From Phytoseiulus persimilis (taxonomy: Eukaryota; Arthropoda; Arachnida; Mesostigmata; Phytoseiidae), in assembly GCA_037576195.1 (NCBI GenBank), contig CM075102.1, positions 36,948,745 to 37,012,744 on the forward strand: a stretch of DNA of 64,000 nucleotides. Direction: 5' to 3'. The notes under the pieces are model-generated. The model worked only from the letters and a program-made list of their open reading frames with translations, had not been told where the DNA came from and did no database searches. Positions within the stretch are counted from its first letter, which is position 1; the number at the start of each line of letters is the position of its first letter. This document shows positions 1-10,501 of the stretch, piece by piece. The position numbers and the translations under genes were made by a program.

Positions 1-2985
1 CCGTCCGGGCACCAAACTCGGCCCCGCTCTCCCGACAAACCTTATTATTAACTAACACGCGCCTCCCGTGTGATATGCTGCTGTATTCTGCCGGGCTGGA
101 GGGATGCCTAACATTATCGTCGGCCGGCTGGCTCCTAGCGGGCTTGGGTGGATAGCCGGCGAACGGAATAAGTCATACATTGTAAATTAGATGCTTCCTG
201 AGACGCCTCCAGCAAACCTCCATACGACTGGACACCTGCTTAACCGAGGGCGGCTCGCTGATCGGGCGATCGCTTCGTTCCGCGAGCCGAATCGAACCGC
301 TCGACTACGCGGAACGCCTCAACGCGAAGCCGAGAACCGGCTACGAGCCGGCTGGTGTGCGCCACGGCCATCATGGCGGCTTCCGGGGTCGGACCGCTTC
401 CGGAAATCTCTTCTGGAAGAACAGTGAACGTCCTGAAAACATTGTCGGGAACCAGAAAAGCGTGCCGCACGCCTCGATGCTGAAAAGCATGCTGGATTAA
501 TTAAAGCAGTCGTCTCTTCGTTCATGAACGCTGGCGAGCAGCCGATTGACCCCCGCGACAGGACGCAGAGAGGGAGAGGGCGGAGAAATAGAACGAGAGA
601 GGAATAGTCAGGGTACCCGGTGTAATTTCGGAAGCAGTTTGTCGCCGGTCCCGTCCGCGGCCGTGACTGAGCTCCGCGCTCCCCGACTCCACTCCATTCG
701 AGTCCAGGGTGCTCCGGATCCGTCCGACAGATAGCAAAGGAGACTATCGTACGAAGAAACGAACAACGAACCCACGAACAGAGCTTATGGTCCACGACGA
801 CGACGCCACCGCGGTGCGGGCCGTCGTCGCAGAGCTTAGAGCCGCTCCGCTGGACGTCTAGCTGGCCTTCTATTAAGGTTCACTCACTAGCGCGGAGGGT
901 TCGCGGGAGGACTGTTTATGCAGCTGCACGGAGGTCCTCTCGGAGAGGAGAGGAACAGTGAGACATGGCCAAGGGGACGGATGGCGGGAGACACTCGGCG
1001 ATTCGTTCGCATCACAGGAGAACCGTCATTGCTCGACGCAACGTTTTTCTCCTGTGATGAAGTACCGCGGTATCCGAAGCCGAGAACTCAGTCCTCGGTC
1101 GAACGGCGCCCTATAACAACAGAAGAACTCAAGGAGACAAACGTGCTTGTAGGGTAGTGCACGAGGGTATGGCGCCAAGAGTTATGGGGGACTTGCGGGA
1201 GAGCCGACGTCACCACCTTCGGAGCCGCCACCCAGACAGAGCGTGCATGCATGCATGCATGCAACCATGCGACCTACGAACGAGCCGAATAGCGAGACTT
1301 GGAGAGCATCTAGCGGGCTAGCTAGCTAGATGGCCGGCCGAGCTATAAACGCAAACGGGCTTTGCAGTGCTGGCTGGCGTTAATTTATGACCAGCACCAC
1401 GAGAGGGCAAGATGTGAACTAGAGCAAACTTTGACATCCACTTCTCCCCTTCACTCTCGCTTTTTTCGCTCAGTTCCTCTTTAATTTCCGTCCGCTAATT
1501 TTCACTCTCTCATGAATTTCCCTTTTCAATCGCACTCTGTCGCCTCGCCTCCGTGACTTTCATTATCCACCAAGAGTTTCTCCTCTCCTGACGGCTCCGA
1601 CCGGCGCTCAACCGAGCTTCTCCTCATACATGCAACTATTGATGAGTGTTGCAGCTCCCGAGGAGGAACTCCTCGAGCATGTTCGGCACGTAATCGGTCC
1701 GAGCGGAGATCTGGTCCAGAGCTTTTGACTTTTCCTGAACTCGCTGCGAACGCGGAACACGTCCTCGTGCTCCCGTGGACTGTAAATGAACGAAACGAGA
1801 GAAACTGTGTTTGAAGGACGAGGTTGAAATCCTCTGACGAGCTGACCGAATCATCGCTAATTAGAATTTGACCGCTCTCCGCTTGACGAGTTGAAGGTCG
1901 ATCGCTCACTGGAACCGCCGAGCGAACGACTCGTCAGATATATCATCCGGCCTCCGGTTCATTCATTAGGTAGGTGAGGCGAGCCGGCGAACCAGTCCAG
2001 ATGGAATCCGTCGACACATATTCAAAATCGAACGATTCGGAGTGAATGGTTTCCTGGGGAATCGATTCGGCCGTGGGGCTCGCTCCAGCTGGCTGGTGAG
2101 CGACTCGAATCAGAGCCAGGGAATGACTGAAAAATTTTTGCGGGTCTCTCGCGCGAAAAGTTCACCATGATAACTGCGTCCAATCGGACGCGGGGGCTCC
2201 GACCCGGGCTACTTGATCGTTTCTGCACTGATTTGAAACTCCCGTCGGCACACCCCCAGGAGTTTGGAAGAATTTCGAAACTGCGCGTTTCGCCCGCCTC
2301 AGACAGCATCCTGTGCGCAGCACTCGTTCAGGATGACGTTCTCTCCAGATATTAGCTCGGACGATTTCCTCGGAGCGGAAACGTTCCTGTTGCGAAAACT
2401 ATTCATCACTCGTGAGAACTCATTCCGGAGCGAAAGAAGCATCGGTCGAGTTCTGTCCCGATTCCCATGCTGAGGTGTTCGGCCTCCGGTCTCTTGTGCA
2501 GCCTCTGTGCCTGCCGGGCGGGCTCGTGTCACATCCGCGAAGTCCTTTCGGTTGTCTGGAAGAGCCTCGACCGCGAAAGATTTCTTGTGCGCGAACCGAG
2601 AGCTGTGACGTATCGCTGGACGGACGAGCTCCCGATAAATACAATCGTTGCGGCAATAATCGGGACAAGATGGTCTCGTCGCTAATACAGGCGATTTGCA
2701 AGCGATGGAAACAGTGTCTCGGCCGGTTCCATTCTGCTCTGTTTCACCGCGGCAGAAGAAGCGAGCTGACCGTTTACGAAACATTAATTCGCTGAAATCT
2801 GTCGAGTCTTCGTTAGCTCGCTCCCACCCACCAACAAACCCTGGCCGCCCCCTTCCCCGACGGACCGAGAGACCGTTCGCTCGGCGGAACATTTAGCTTC
2901 TGTTGTCGGCTGTTGCGGTTGTAACAACCGCAGCCATCGCGGTATCAAGCAGCAACTCGGCGACCGACTTGACCTTGGTGAGGGC
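1..2985. other. No confident gene; probable intergenic or intronic DNA
   Basis: Open frames of up to about 200 codons occur on both strands here (for example 2299-2892 on the minus strand), but they overlap each other and lack paired splice sites, a convincing start context or recognisable motifs. A GCAT microsatellite lies at 1244-1263. A CATTAG/GTAGGT junction at about 1968 resembles an acceptor joined to a donor but has only a modest pyrimidine tract. Nothing else is supported. Confidence 0.5.
1244..1263. repeat. (GCAT)n microsatellite
   Basis: Five perfect, self-complementary GCAT units are visible. This is a simple repeat with no evident function. Confidence 0.9.
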
Positions 2986-3025
2986 ATGTCTCAGTGCGGG
3001 AAGGAGAAGCGGTTTGTAGGGATAT

Positions 3026-4129
3026 GTGGACCGATATTCAATATCGAGCCGATCCAGCAAGAGTTCCTGTCAAGGGGCCGAGAACAGCGGTCGCCGAACC
3101 GGTTGCAGAAGTACCAACGTCTGCTCCCTCGTGTCGAACATCGACCGCAGGCTCACCAAAAAGGCATCAAACAGCCGGAGATTTTTCCTCGGGCGGCTCT
3201 GGAAGTTACCTGTGGAAGACAAGGGAGCGGTCAGGCTGGTCGGACACCGTGGCGGTCGATTCGATCTGATCCGGGCGCTGCCGCCTTCACAACTATTGAG
3301 AGTCGGCGCGAAATTGCCAACGGCGGAGTATTCTGCTCGCGAGACCAGAGAAGCCGATGCAAGTGTGATCGTTTTCCTACAGCGTTCCGGAACAATGAGC
3401 CAGCGCGACTTAAACCCTCGCCCTGTCAGGATAAACAAGGCTTGCCAGGCAGGTTCCCAGACCCAGCCGGTGGGGCCTATGCGCATTTCCAGTCGCACAT
3501 ACAGCGGAAATATTAAGAGCTTCAAGTCTTGCTACATCGCTTACGATGCGAGCACATGGTTCCGTACAACGCCTCTTTCGAGAAAGGGGCGAGAGCTGAT
3601 CATGAAGATTTTGAGCGAGCAAATTTTCCGGGGAAATACCGAGAATTGTCCAGAATCAGTAACGACTGATGTCGCATTCCGAGCGCATTTGCCCTGTATG
3701 TCGCTCAGGTATGTTCCATATGAGATCGCTCTACCTCCATACGGGCAAACTAGGAAAATGCGCGGGGGAAAAAGAAGCGACACCTTTCAACCCGTATGCT
3801 CGTTTCAATCGATGCGCATGCAGACAGCAATTGTCTCCGATAAACCACACACATGGTGCGTTCGTTCTCATGCGGATGCCGCGAACGATCCGCTCGGTCG
3901 TCTGGGAGTCCTCCCCTTCACAAAGCGTGAGAACACGATTCTGCAGTTTTCGTACGAAACGAGTGACAACTATCCTGAAATGCTACCATTGAAACTTCTG
4001 GAATGTTCCCGTCGCTCCTTAGGAATCCCCCGAGCGATTCGCTCAGCGTGCTCGGTCGCGAGGCACCCAGCGCAGGTTCCCCACAATCCGAGAACTTCGG
4101 TTTTTCGAACTCACTGTCGATACGGGTAA
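3026..4129 (+). CDS. Hypothetical ORF, 367 codons, the longest in the window
   Basis: This is the longest uninterrupted reading frame, opening with ATG (MDRYSISSRS) and ending in TAA. In its second half the first codon position holds roughly 24% G, 31% A, 24% C and 22% T, which fits coding sequence but is not decisive. I see no signal peptide, membrane segment or family motif. A CxxC followed by a histidine in another frame near 3690 is not part of this product. It is followed by further open plus-strand frames (4003-4722 and 4518-4991), so the stretch may be several exons read through short introns, or simply stop-poor DNA. Product unknown. Confidence 0.27.
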   Translation: MDRYSISSRSSKSSCQGAENSGRRTGCRSTNVCSLVSNIDRRLTKKASNSRRFFLGRLWKLPVEDKGAVRLVGHRGGRFDLIRALPPSQLLRVGAKLPTAEYSARETREADASVIVFLQRSGTMSQRDLNPRPVRINKACQAGSQTQPVGPMRISSRTYSGNIKSFKSCYIAYDASTWFRTTPLSRKGRELIMKILSEQIFRGNTENCPESVTTDVAFRAHLPCMSLRYVPYEIALPPYGQTRKMRGGKRSDTFQPVCSFQSMRMQTAIVSDKPHTWCVRSHADAANDPLGRLGVLPFTKRENTILQFSYETSDNYPEMLPLKLLECSRRSLGIPRAIRSACSVARHPAQVPHNPRTSVFRTHCRYG

Positions 4130-5200
4130 CCGACTGTCTGAGACCTTCCCTGGTCGGTCCCGGTGCGTCCTTCCGCAGGACTCTGATTGCTCAGGTTGGG
4201 GAGGCCCTCCTGCGAGCAACAGGAGGAAAAACCTTTTCGGCATTGGTTGGCTCTGGATGTTCAGTTGGGCAACCCGATATCGATGCGGGAGGCCTTCAGT
4301 GGCTGGTCGGAGCGGAGGTGGCAGGGAATGCCCGGCCTCCACTGAGAGATAATATCTGGGTTGGATGTTGCAATATAAATATTAACGAATCCCCGCTGTC
4401 GATTCGAGCGGAATACCCTGCTCCGCCACGGGGACGGTCCGATTCTGACTGGGTCATTCTGAGCGCCGAGCTCCTGTCCCTGAATACGAGACTGGACGTC
4501 ATCAGTCGGAGGACTCCGTGTTTTGCGTCCCGAACACACCTTCGGGCTGGCTCGTTCCGGGATGTCGAGTGCGAATGCTCTGGGACTCACCCAATTTTCT
4601 CAGAGATTGGCCTCCCGAACAGCCGCCATTACAGGACGGCGACGGCTGCGCGCAGTTGGCTTCAATTGAGAGCAGCGGAAGCAAAAGAGTTTTTTTTTTC
4701 CTTCTCCCGGGTCTGCGGCTGACAACACATCAAATAATAATATTGATGGCTCAGCCGGACAGCAGGCTCCACGCTCTTGCATATCGGAACACTGCACCGG
4801 GCCACGAAGACAGCGCCCACGGAAAAACGTTCAATCAACGCAGTTTCTCCCGCACGCGAGAGCTCGGACGTCTAAGTGAGCCCAAAGTGATTCCAAAAGT
4901 GGGAAACTACTCCATGGAAATGTCCGGAGTTTCTCAAAGGCCCGGCGGAGGGGCTCCCGGGCAAAGTAACAAACGGAAGAAAGGATATTGACATGTTCGC
5001 TGCCGTCTTTGCGTCCTTCTACTCTGGAGTTGGATCAAAGTAGAATTCGTAGCGAACGTCGCAACCAAAGAACACGGGCAAACTCGCCGCCGAGGAGGAG
5101 GAGGTCGTCGTCGCATTTCCCTCGAGTGTATGAACGCTTTGGGTGAGAGGATGAATGCCGAACGATTCTCCCGCCGCCCGCTATTGCGGATCCCGCTCAC

Positions 5201-5315
5201 CGGTCGAACCGTCGTCGTGGAGGTAACCCTTTGACGGCGGCGGATCACAGCGTCGTCCCCGAACGAGTCGCTCTTTCGAGTCCAATGCACGCAGCTCCTT
5301 CGGTTGAAGAATCAT
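5201..5315 (-). CDS. Candidate first coding exon of a hypothetical gene
   Basis: On the minus strand an ATG at 5315 opens 38 codons, starting MILQPKELRALDSKE, and runs into a CCG/GTGAGC donor at 5201/5200 in phase 1. The peptide is charged, with first codon positions low in T, and codon use is natural. A phase-compatible downstream exon could begin near 5008 after GGCAG and end in TAG about 42 codons later, but that acceptor has a poor pyrimidine tract. I do not recognise the protein. The alternative is a chance ATG frame ending at a chance donor. Confidence 0.3.
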
Positions 5316-5622
5316 GGCCGCTCTCTGAGTTTTGTTCTCTGGCGGAAGCGCCGGAAATCAGCCCGGATCCATGAACGAATGCCAATCAGTGAATCCCAAC
5401 AAGAAACTCATATACCTCATCGCTTGCTGGCCCGACTGGAAGCCTGGGAAGATGCTCCTTGACGGAAGAGGGAATAATTGGATGGGAATAAACTCTGGCC
5501 ACTGAAGTTAGTCGAAGCCGCGAACCGAAATTAGCAGGGCATGTTACAGAGAGTAACTCCACTCGAGTTCGCTTGTCGGAGTGGGAGAGGAACTGAAACT
5601 TTTCCAATCTGACAGTTCGACC

Positions 5623-5649
5623 CTCCATCGTGTGAGGCTCACGATGGAG
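5623..5649. repeat. Perfect 10-bp inverted repeat (hairpin)
   Basis: CTCCATCGTG at 5623-5632 is matched by its exact reverse complement at 5640-5649, with a 7-nt loop between. The stem does not extend outward, so it is too short for a microRNA precursor. Confidence 0.8.
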
Positions 5650-5703
5650 AGCTACCTCGCGAATCCAACAAGTGTCTAATACGACTTCATTGAAAGTGCT
5701 CAC

Positions 5704-8103
5704 AATTCGCCGATGATCAAAGGGTTTCTACTTGTCGAGGCCAACCACGTCCTCGAACGACATCCGCGCGAACGATCCATTCACCAGCTCGCCGGGAAAC
5801 TTTGATCTCCATCGACATTTTGATCCTCACAACTTCGCCATCGACGGTGGCTTATCCGCGCCCGTGCAGTTACATCCGACGTCGCTGAATCGGAATCGAG
5901 ACTCGAACCGGCTCCGGCGAGCTACGGGATCTTCTCGAAACCCGGGGGAATAGGAACCATGTCACGGATGATGAATAATTGTACCAGGGGGAGAAAAATT
6001 CCGGCGAACGGTTGCGAGCCACGTATCGAACTAGGAGCGAATCCAAGTAACTCGACTCCGAGTCGACGGAGCTCGAGCCTGCTTCTGCCTCTGTTGTTTT
6101 TCTTCCGATCGTCGCCCTCGATTGGGGGCGCAACTTTTTAGATGCAAATTCCGCCTGAGATCGTTCCCATGTTCTCTGCCCTCCCCTAAATAACAGGCCA
6201 CGTTCAGGATCCTGCGAAATGGAGAGAGCGTGGAGCGTGCACAAAAACAGCGACACGGGAATAATGGGAGGCAAAAAAAGTACCCGCTAAGAAAGCACGG
6301 AGAGACAACATGGGAGAGCCGCTTCACGCAGACCGGAGTCAACGAGTGACGCGTTCGTTATCCGGGAGCGCGGTTTTTGATTACAGGGCTGCGTCGGCTG
6401 ATCTGCGCACTATTTCATGGACGGATCCCTCGATTGATCATTGTTCCACTCAAAACAGGCGTGAGATCTAATTCAGCAGAAATGAGGTCCGCGCCGAGGT
6501 GGCACCGTCGGCAGCAGCGGTGAAGGCTCCACGAGAGCCCCGCCCGCTCCTGCCATGTTTGACAGGAGGGGCGTTCTGGGCATTATTGCGGGTCATTGGG
6601 CAGAGACAACGGCAGCCAGCGGGAACGAGGCCGGAACACGGAGTCGGGAAGCGACAATTGGGGCGAGAGCCTCAAAATACCCTCAGTCCGCTGCACCAGC
6701 CTGGCTGACCGCCCGGGATGCCGGGCCGCTAATGGCGGCCCTATATTGATTATATGGAAAATATTGCCTGGATTATTATCGCCATTCCCCAAGGCGACTG
6801 TCATCGGGACAACGGTTCTTTCCCTGACCGGGCAGATAGGAGACCGCAGCCAGCCGTGACCGCTCGGGGACAGAGCAGCTATTCGGTGATTCCCGCCCTC
6901 CCCCAAGGGTCCGGAGCCCGCGATGGAGAACTCTTGTTTCGCGAGCAGACGAGATCAACCTCTGCATGCATCAGCAAAACCGGCCGATAATTGCTTTTTT
7001 CTTCGCACCCAGCCGCTCGCTCTTCGCCGCTGTCCCCATTACTTATGGACGATAGAATTCTCCATTCAGGAACAAGTCCATTCTCCTGTTCTCCCGTTCA
7101 ATTAACCAATTCATGTCAAGGAGATTCTGGTGTCCGCTCCCCTTCTGTGAGTCTCGCTTCAGTTCATCTCAATCCGAACGACACGCTAGCTGCGTGCGTT
7201 TGTTCTTGTAGTACAGCACTTTTTTTGTACAGCAGTTTTTGCGGGTTATTGGTCTCATCTCGCACCCGTCGAGCGCCTGTGAGTTCGCATTGTTTTGTTG
7301 ACAGCGGTGTGTTCGCGGAGAGGAATCACGGAACGGAAAAACAGAAAGACAAGAACGGGGGCGAGGACCCGACCCGAAACACTATCATGCAGGGGTGAAA
7401 TGAAACTCGTTCGGCGAGGAACGCAGCTGCTAGGGTTGACAGATGCAGTTTCGTTCGGCTTGCGGATCAGCGCACAGAGACAATACAGGGCCGACCAAAA
7501 ACATTCTAATCCCCGACATGGGGCCTGGCTCTGGGCCAGGGCGCGGGGAAAGGGTACCGGGCGATCCAGCGACGACAAAAAGAGCGCAACACGAGCGGAG
7601 GGAAATTCAAATTGGTCAAGCAAGGTCCCCAGGATGCCGAGGCGCTTGGGCGTCGACGAGCTCGAGCGTCGCTGCTGGCGCTTTTAAAATCTCATCTGAT
7701 CATACTTGCAGATCATCGAAGATACTTCAGGATTCAAACAAGGTGTGAAGCGATTTCTCCTCGCCTCCGCCGCCTTGACATCCAACAACGACTCCCTGGC
7801 CTCTTCCGAGCAACGGAAACGAGCTCCCGGAGCGAAGGCCATCACGGAACGACATGGTTGCTCCATGCCATTGGTTATTAGAACCACAGAAACGTATGGG
7901 TGCCATAGTTGTCACGTGTCTGGAGAGGAGCGCGCGAACGCTCGACGGCCTATTATGGAGGAGCCGACGCGAACTGCGCCTCAGGCTGTTGGCAAATTGA
8001 CAAACAATTTGTTTATCTCTACGGAGAGATTAACGCGTCCTCTAGGACTGCCTCGCACACGAGAGTGGATCGGGGAGAAAGCGGGAACAGAAGCTGAATA
8101 ACG
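5704..8103. other. No confident gene
   Basis: Several frames of 60-135 codons overlap on both strands. One plus-strand frame (7706-8101) follows a fair acceptor (CATACTTGCAG) and ends just before the gene at 8104, so it may be 5' leader or a separate exon. I could not pair it with other exons. Confidence 0.4.
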
Positions 8104-8792
8104 ATGCTGTTTCTGCTGCGCTCGTTCCATTGTCTGGCTCCCGCCGAGCTTGGCGCCAGCGCGATCGACCGGACGACGTTTTCGTATCGGAGTCTACACC
8201 TCACGGATTCCGCATCGCGGGGAGCCGACGAAAACGTCCGACTTTCGAGAATTCACGGCTCGTCTGAGGCGGCTAGTGATCGCCGGAAGCATGGAATATC
8301 CGCCCTCAGCGCTAGGGTCGGGGTCACAGGCTCGGAATCGGCAATCCGGGACGAAATTCGGCTCCATTCTTGCCCACTCATTTTTGAGAGACTCTTATGC
8401 GAAGGGAAGCCGTTTGTGAGAGGAGACAATTTGAAAACTGTCCTAATGGGATCCCGGTCGGGCAGCCCGTCTCCGGGGAAGTGAGTTTAAGCTCTCCCGA
8501 ATCCCGATTCGCTCCGATGAGATGGAAAACTCTCACGTGGAAACCACACGGGTCATGTGTTTGAAGTAGGATACTGAGCGAGATTTCGCGGAGGGATTCT
8601 CGAATCAGGCCGGTCAAACATTCGGTTGGATGGAACTTGAAGTGCTCGCGCGATTCCCCGAAAACACAGATTCGGCTGCTGCTCATAAGACACGTCGACA
8701 TGTCGAGTGCCAGCTCTGTCACCAGCAGGGTACTGAGGATTCAGATCTGTGAAGTCTCGAGTGATCAAGCAGTTAGTCGAGAAATAGCATGA
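8104..8792 (+). CDS. Two-exon hypothetical gene, 147 aa, hydrophobic N-terminus
   Basis: Exon 1 (8104-8480) starts with ATG and a hydrophobic leader, MLFLLRSFHCLAPAELGASA, which could be a weak signal peptide. It ends at GGGGAA/GTGAGTTT, a strong donor in phase 2. Exon 2 (8726-8792) follows the acceptor CTCTGTCACCAG, enters in the matching phase and stops at TGA. The 245-nt intron is close in size to those of other models here. Exon 1 has about 32% G and 20% T at first codon positions, a coding signature. The acceptor is a CAGCAG tandem, so an in-frame variant lacking one residue is possible. No domain is recognised and the product is unknown. If the intron is not real, the frame simply ends at the TGA inside the donor, giving about 126 aa. 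Confidence 0.42.
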
Positions 8793-10276
8793 ACTGCGCG
8801 AGAACCATGACTCCCTCCTGCAGTTTGCCGGAACGCAGATCGTTGAAAATCGAATAACTCGAACGGCTACACAGCAAGCTCCGAGTCTTAGGATCTCAGA
8901 GTGGTCCTGATTTGAATCCCTCATAGCGATTTAAGCATACGTGAGGCTTTCTCCGGGTCTCGGCAGCGGCGCATCGTTCCGAAGATCAGCCTCCCGGTTT
9001 TTGTGTGTTGGAGTTCTTATTATATCTTTCGTCCATCGTCGAATGTTCTTTGAGAATTCATTCATGTTTCTCCCTTGACTCCTACAAGATCATTTTGGGG
9101 GATTCCCTAGGCTCCTGTTGCCCCTTGCCAGGGAAGGCAGATTCAGGACAGGAGTTTCTGGTCGTTCGATTTGCCGAGAACGGCGTCGAGTAAAACCAGT
9201 TCCTGTACAGAGTGACGGCGACAGCGACCATGTTGGGAACAACAACTTCCTTCCAAGAGCACGACTGCAATCAGAGCTGGCTCCTTAGCTACGGCAAGGC
9301 GTCGGTCGAGGCCTATATTTCGCCGACTTCCCCACTCCGAATCAGTTTTCTGTTTCTTTTCTGGCCGTTCCGTGGGATCGCCAGACAACTCCGAGGAGGG
9401 GGAATCTTGCTGCCGAAGCCCCGGAAGACGTCGACCGCTGCCTCACAAAATAGCTTGCAATTATATAGCGCCTCACCGAACAGCTTGTCGGTTGCTCGGC
9501 TGTTCCTTCAGCTGCTCGGTTGGTCAGCTACCACCGGGAGCAAGCGAGCAGCTAACTCCTCTCGCCAGCCCCGCCGCCGCCTCGAACAAGCGTTCTCTTC
9601 GGCTAACAAGCTAACTATGTAGAAGGAAAGCATTGCCACTCGCCGCTGTTTCCGCAAAACTGGCACAGCTTATAAAAGCCGCCCAGAGGCTCGTTCGCCT
9701 CATCTCTTGTCCCCGCCTGCCATGCTAAGGCTCCTTATGCGCGGAGCTCGACGCACAGTTCCACTACAACGCTTGCTGTTCAGGAGGATAGATGTGACCG
9801 GAACGCGTGTTGCCCATTGTTCAAAGCCCGTCCGGCTCTTCGTTATCCGCAACCTCTGGGCATGTAGCTCTGAGGCTCATGGACTTCCGTCAGCGTCGAC
9901 CCAGAGGCCGAAGAGACGCTCCAAGATGGGAGCGATCCGCTGACGTATACCTCGCCCCCCGGCGCGCGTTGCCGAGCGTACGTTGCCGGGAAGGAAGCCG
10001 TCAGCCGAGCGCGGATGCGACCAAGTCGGAAGCCAGATTTCAGCCCTTGAACTTTCCTCTGCTTGTGGCGAAATGATAGTGATTTGTGTTTGCCGGATCC
10101 TTGCCATCCCGGTTGGTTGGCTGCTTGCTTCCCTGCTCTGTTGGTTTCTTCGTGAAGCTGGCCGCTGCCAGCCTCGGCGTCGGGAGGGTCAGCGGGGAAG
10201 GTGAAGAATCCGCCGCCTTCTCCCACCGCACCAGTGGCCAAGAATTGATTATAGCACAACCTCGACCAGGGCGAAC
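8793..10276. other. No confident gene
   Basis: Open frames lie on both strands, such as 9212-9622 (+) and 9843-10391 (-), without paired splice signals. A CAG acceptor after GGCTGTTCCTT at 9506 is the only notable site. Confidence 0.4.
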
Positions 10277-10501
10277 ATGGGATCGAAGGGTCGAAAACCT
10301 TTGAAGAAGCACAGGTGAGCTGTGCGTTCGCCCGGAGCTTCGACCGACCATCGGAAAGGAGGCGAAGAGTTTTCTTGGTGTGATATTTCACTCCACACGT
10401 TTAATTCCCTCCGAGCATGTCAGTAGCACCTCCGTCCGTGCAGGGGCACAGACAACAAAATCCAAAGGAAGGTCTGTGGCCGACGGGGGGAACCAAACTA
10501 G
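10277..10501 (+). CDS. Possible two-exon micropeptide gene, 31 aa
   Basis: A well-placed ATG (A at -3, G at +4) opens MGSKGRKPLKKH and reaches a strong CACAG/GTGAGC donor at 10314. The acceptor TCCGTCCGTGCAG at 10443 restores the frame, giving 18 further codons, again lysine and arginine rich, up to TAG at 10499-10501. The product would be a very basic 31-residue peptide. It may instead be the start of a longer gene using another acceptor. Both splice sites are good, but the short length makes chance likely. Function unknown. Confidence 0.25.

Noticed and set aside
3380..3450. tRNA-like 3' end giving the peptide GRGFKSRW on the minus strand
   Set aside because: The putative T-arm does not pair and no acceptor stem or anticodon arm could be found.
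3670..3760. C2H2-like zinc finger (CPVC ... F ... L ... H) in a plus-strand frame
   Set aside because: There is only one finger, the phenylalanine is one position off, the last ligand would be cysteine at odd spacing, and a stop lies just upstream. Chance is likelier.
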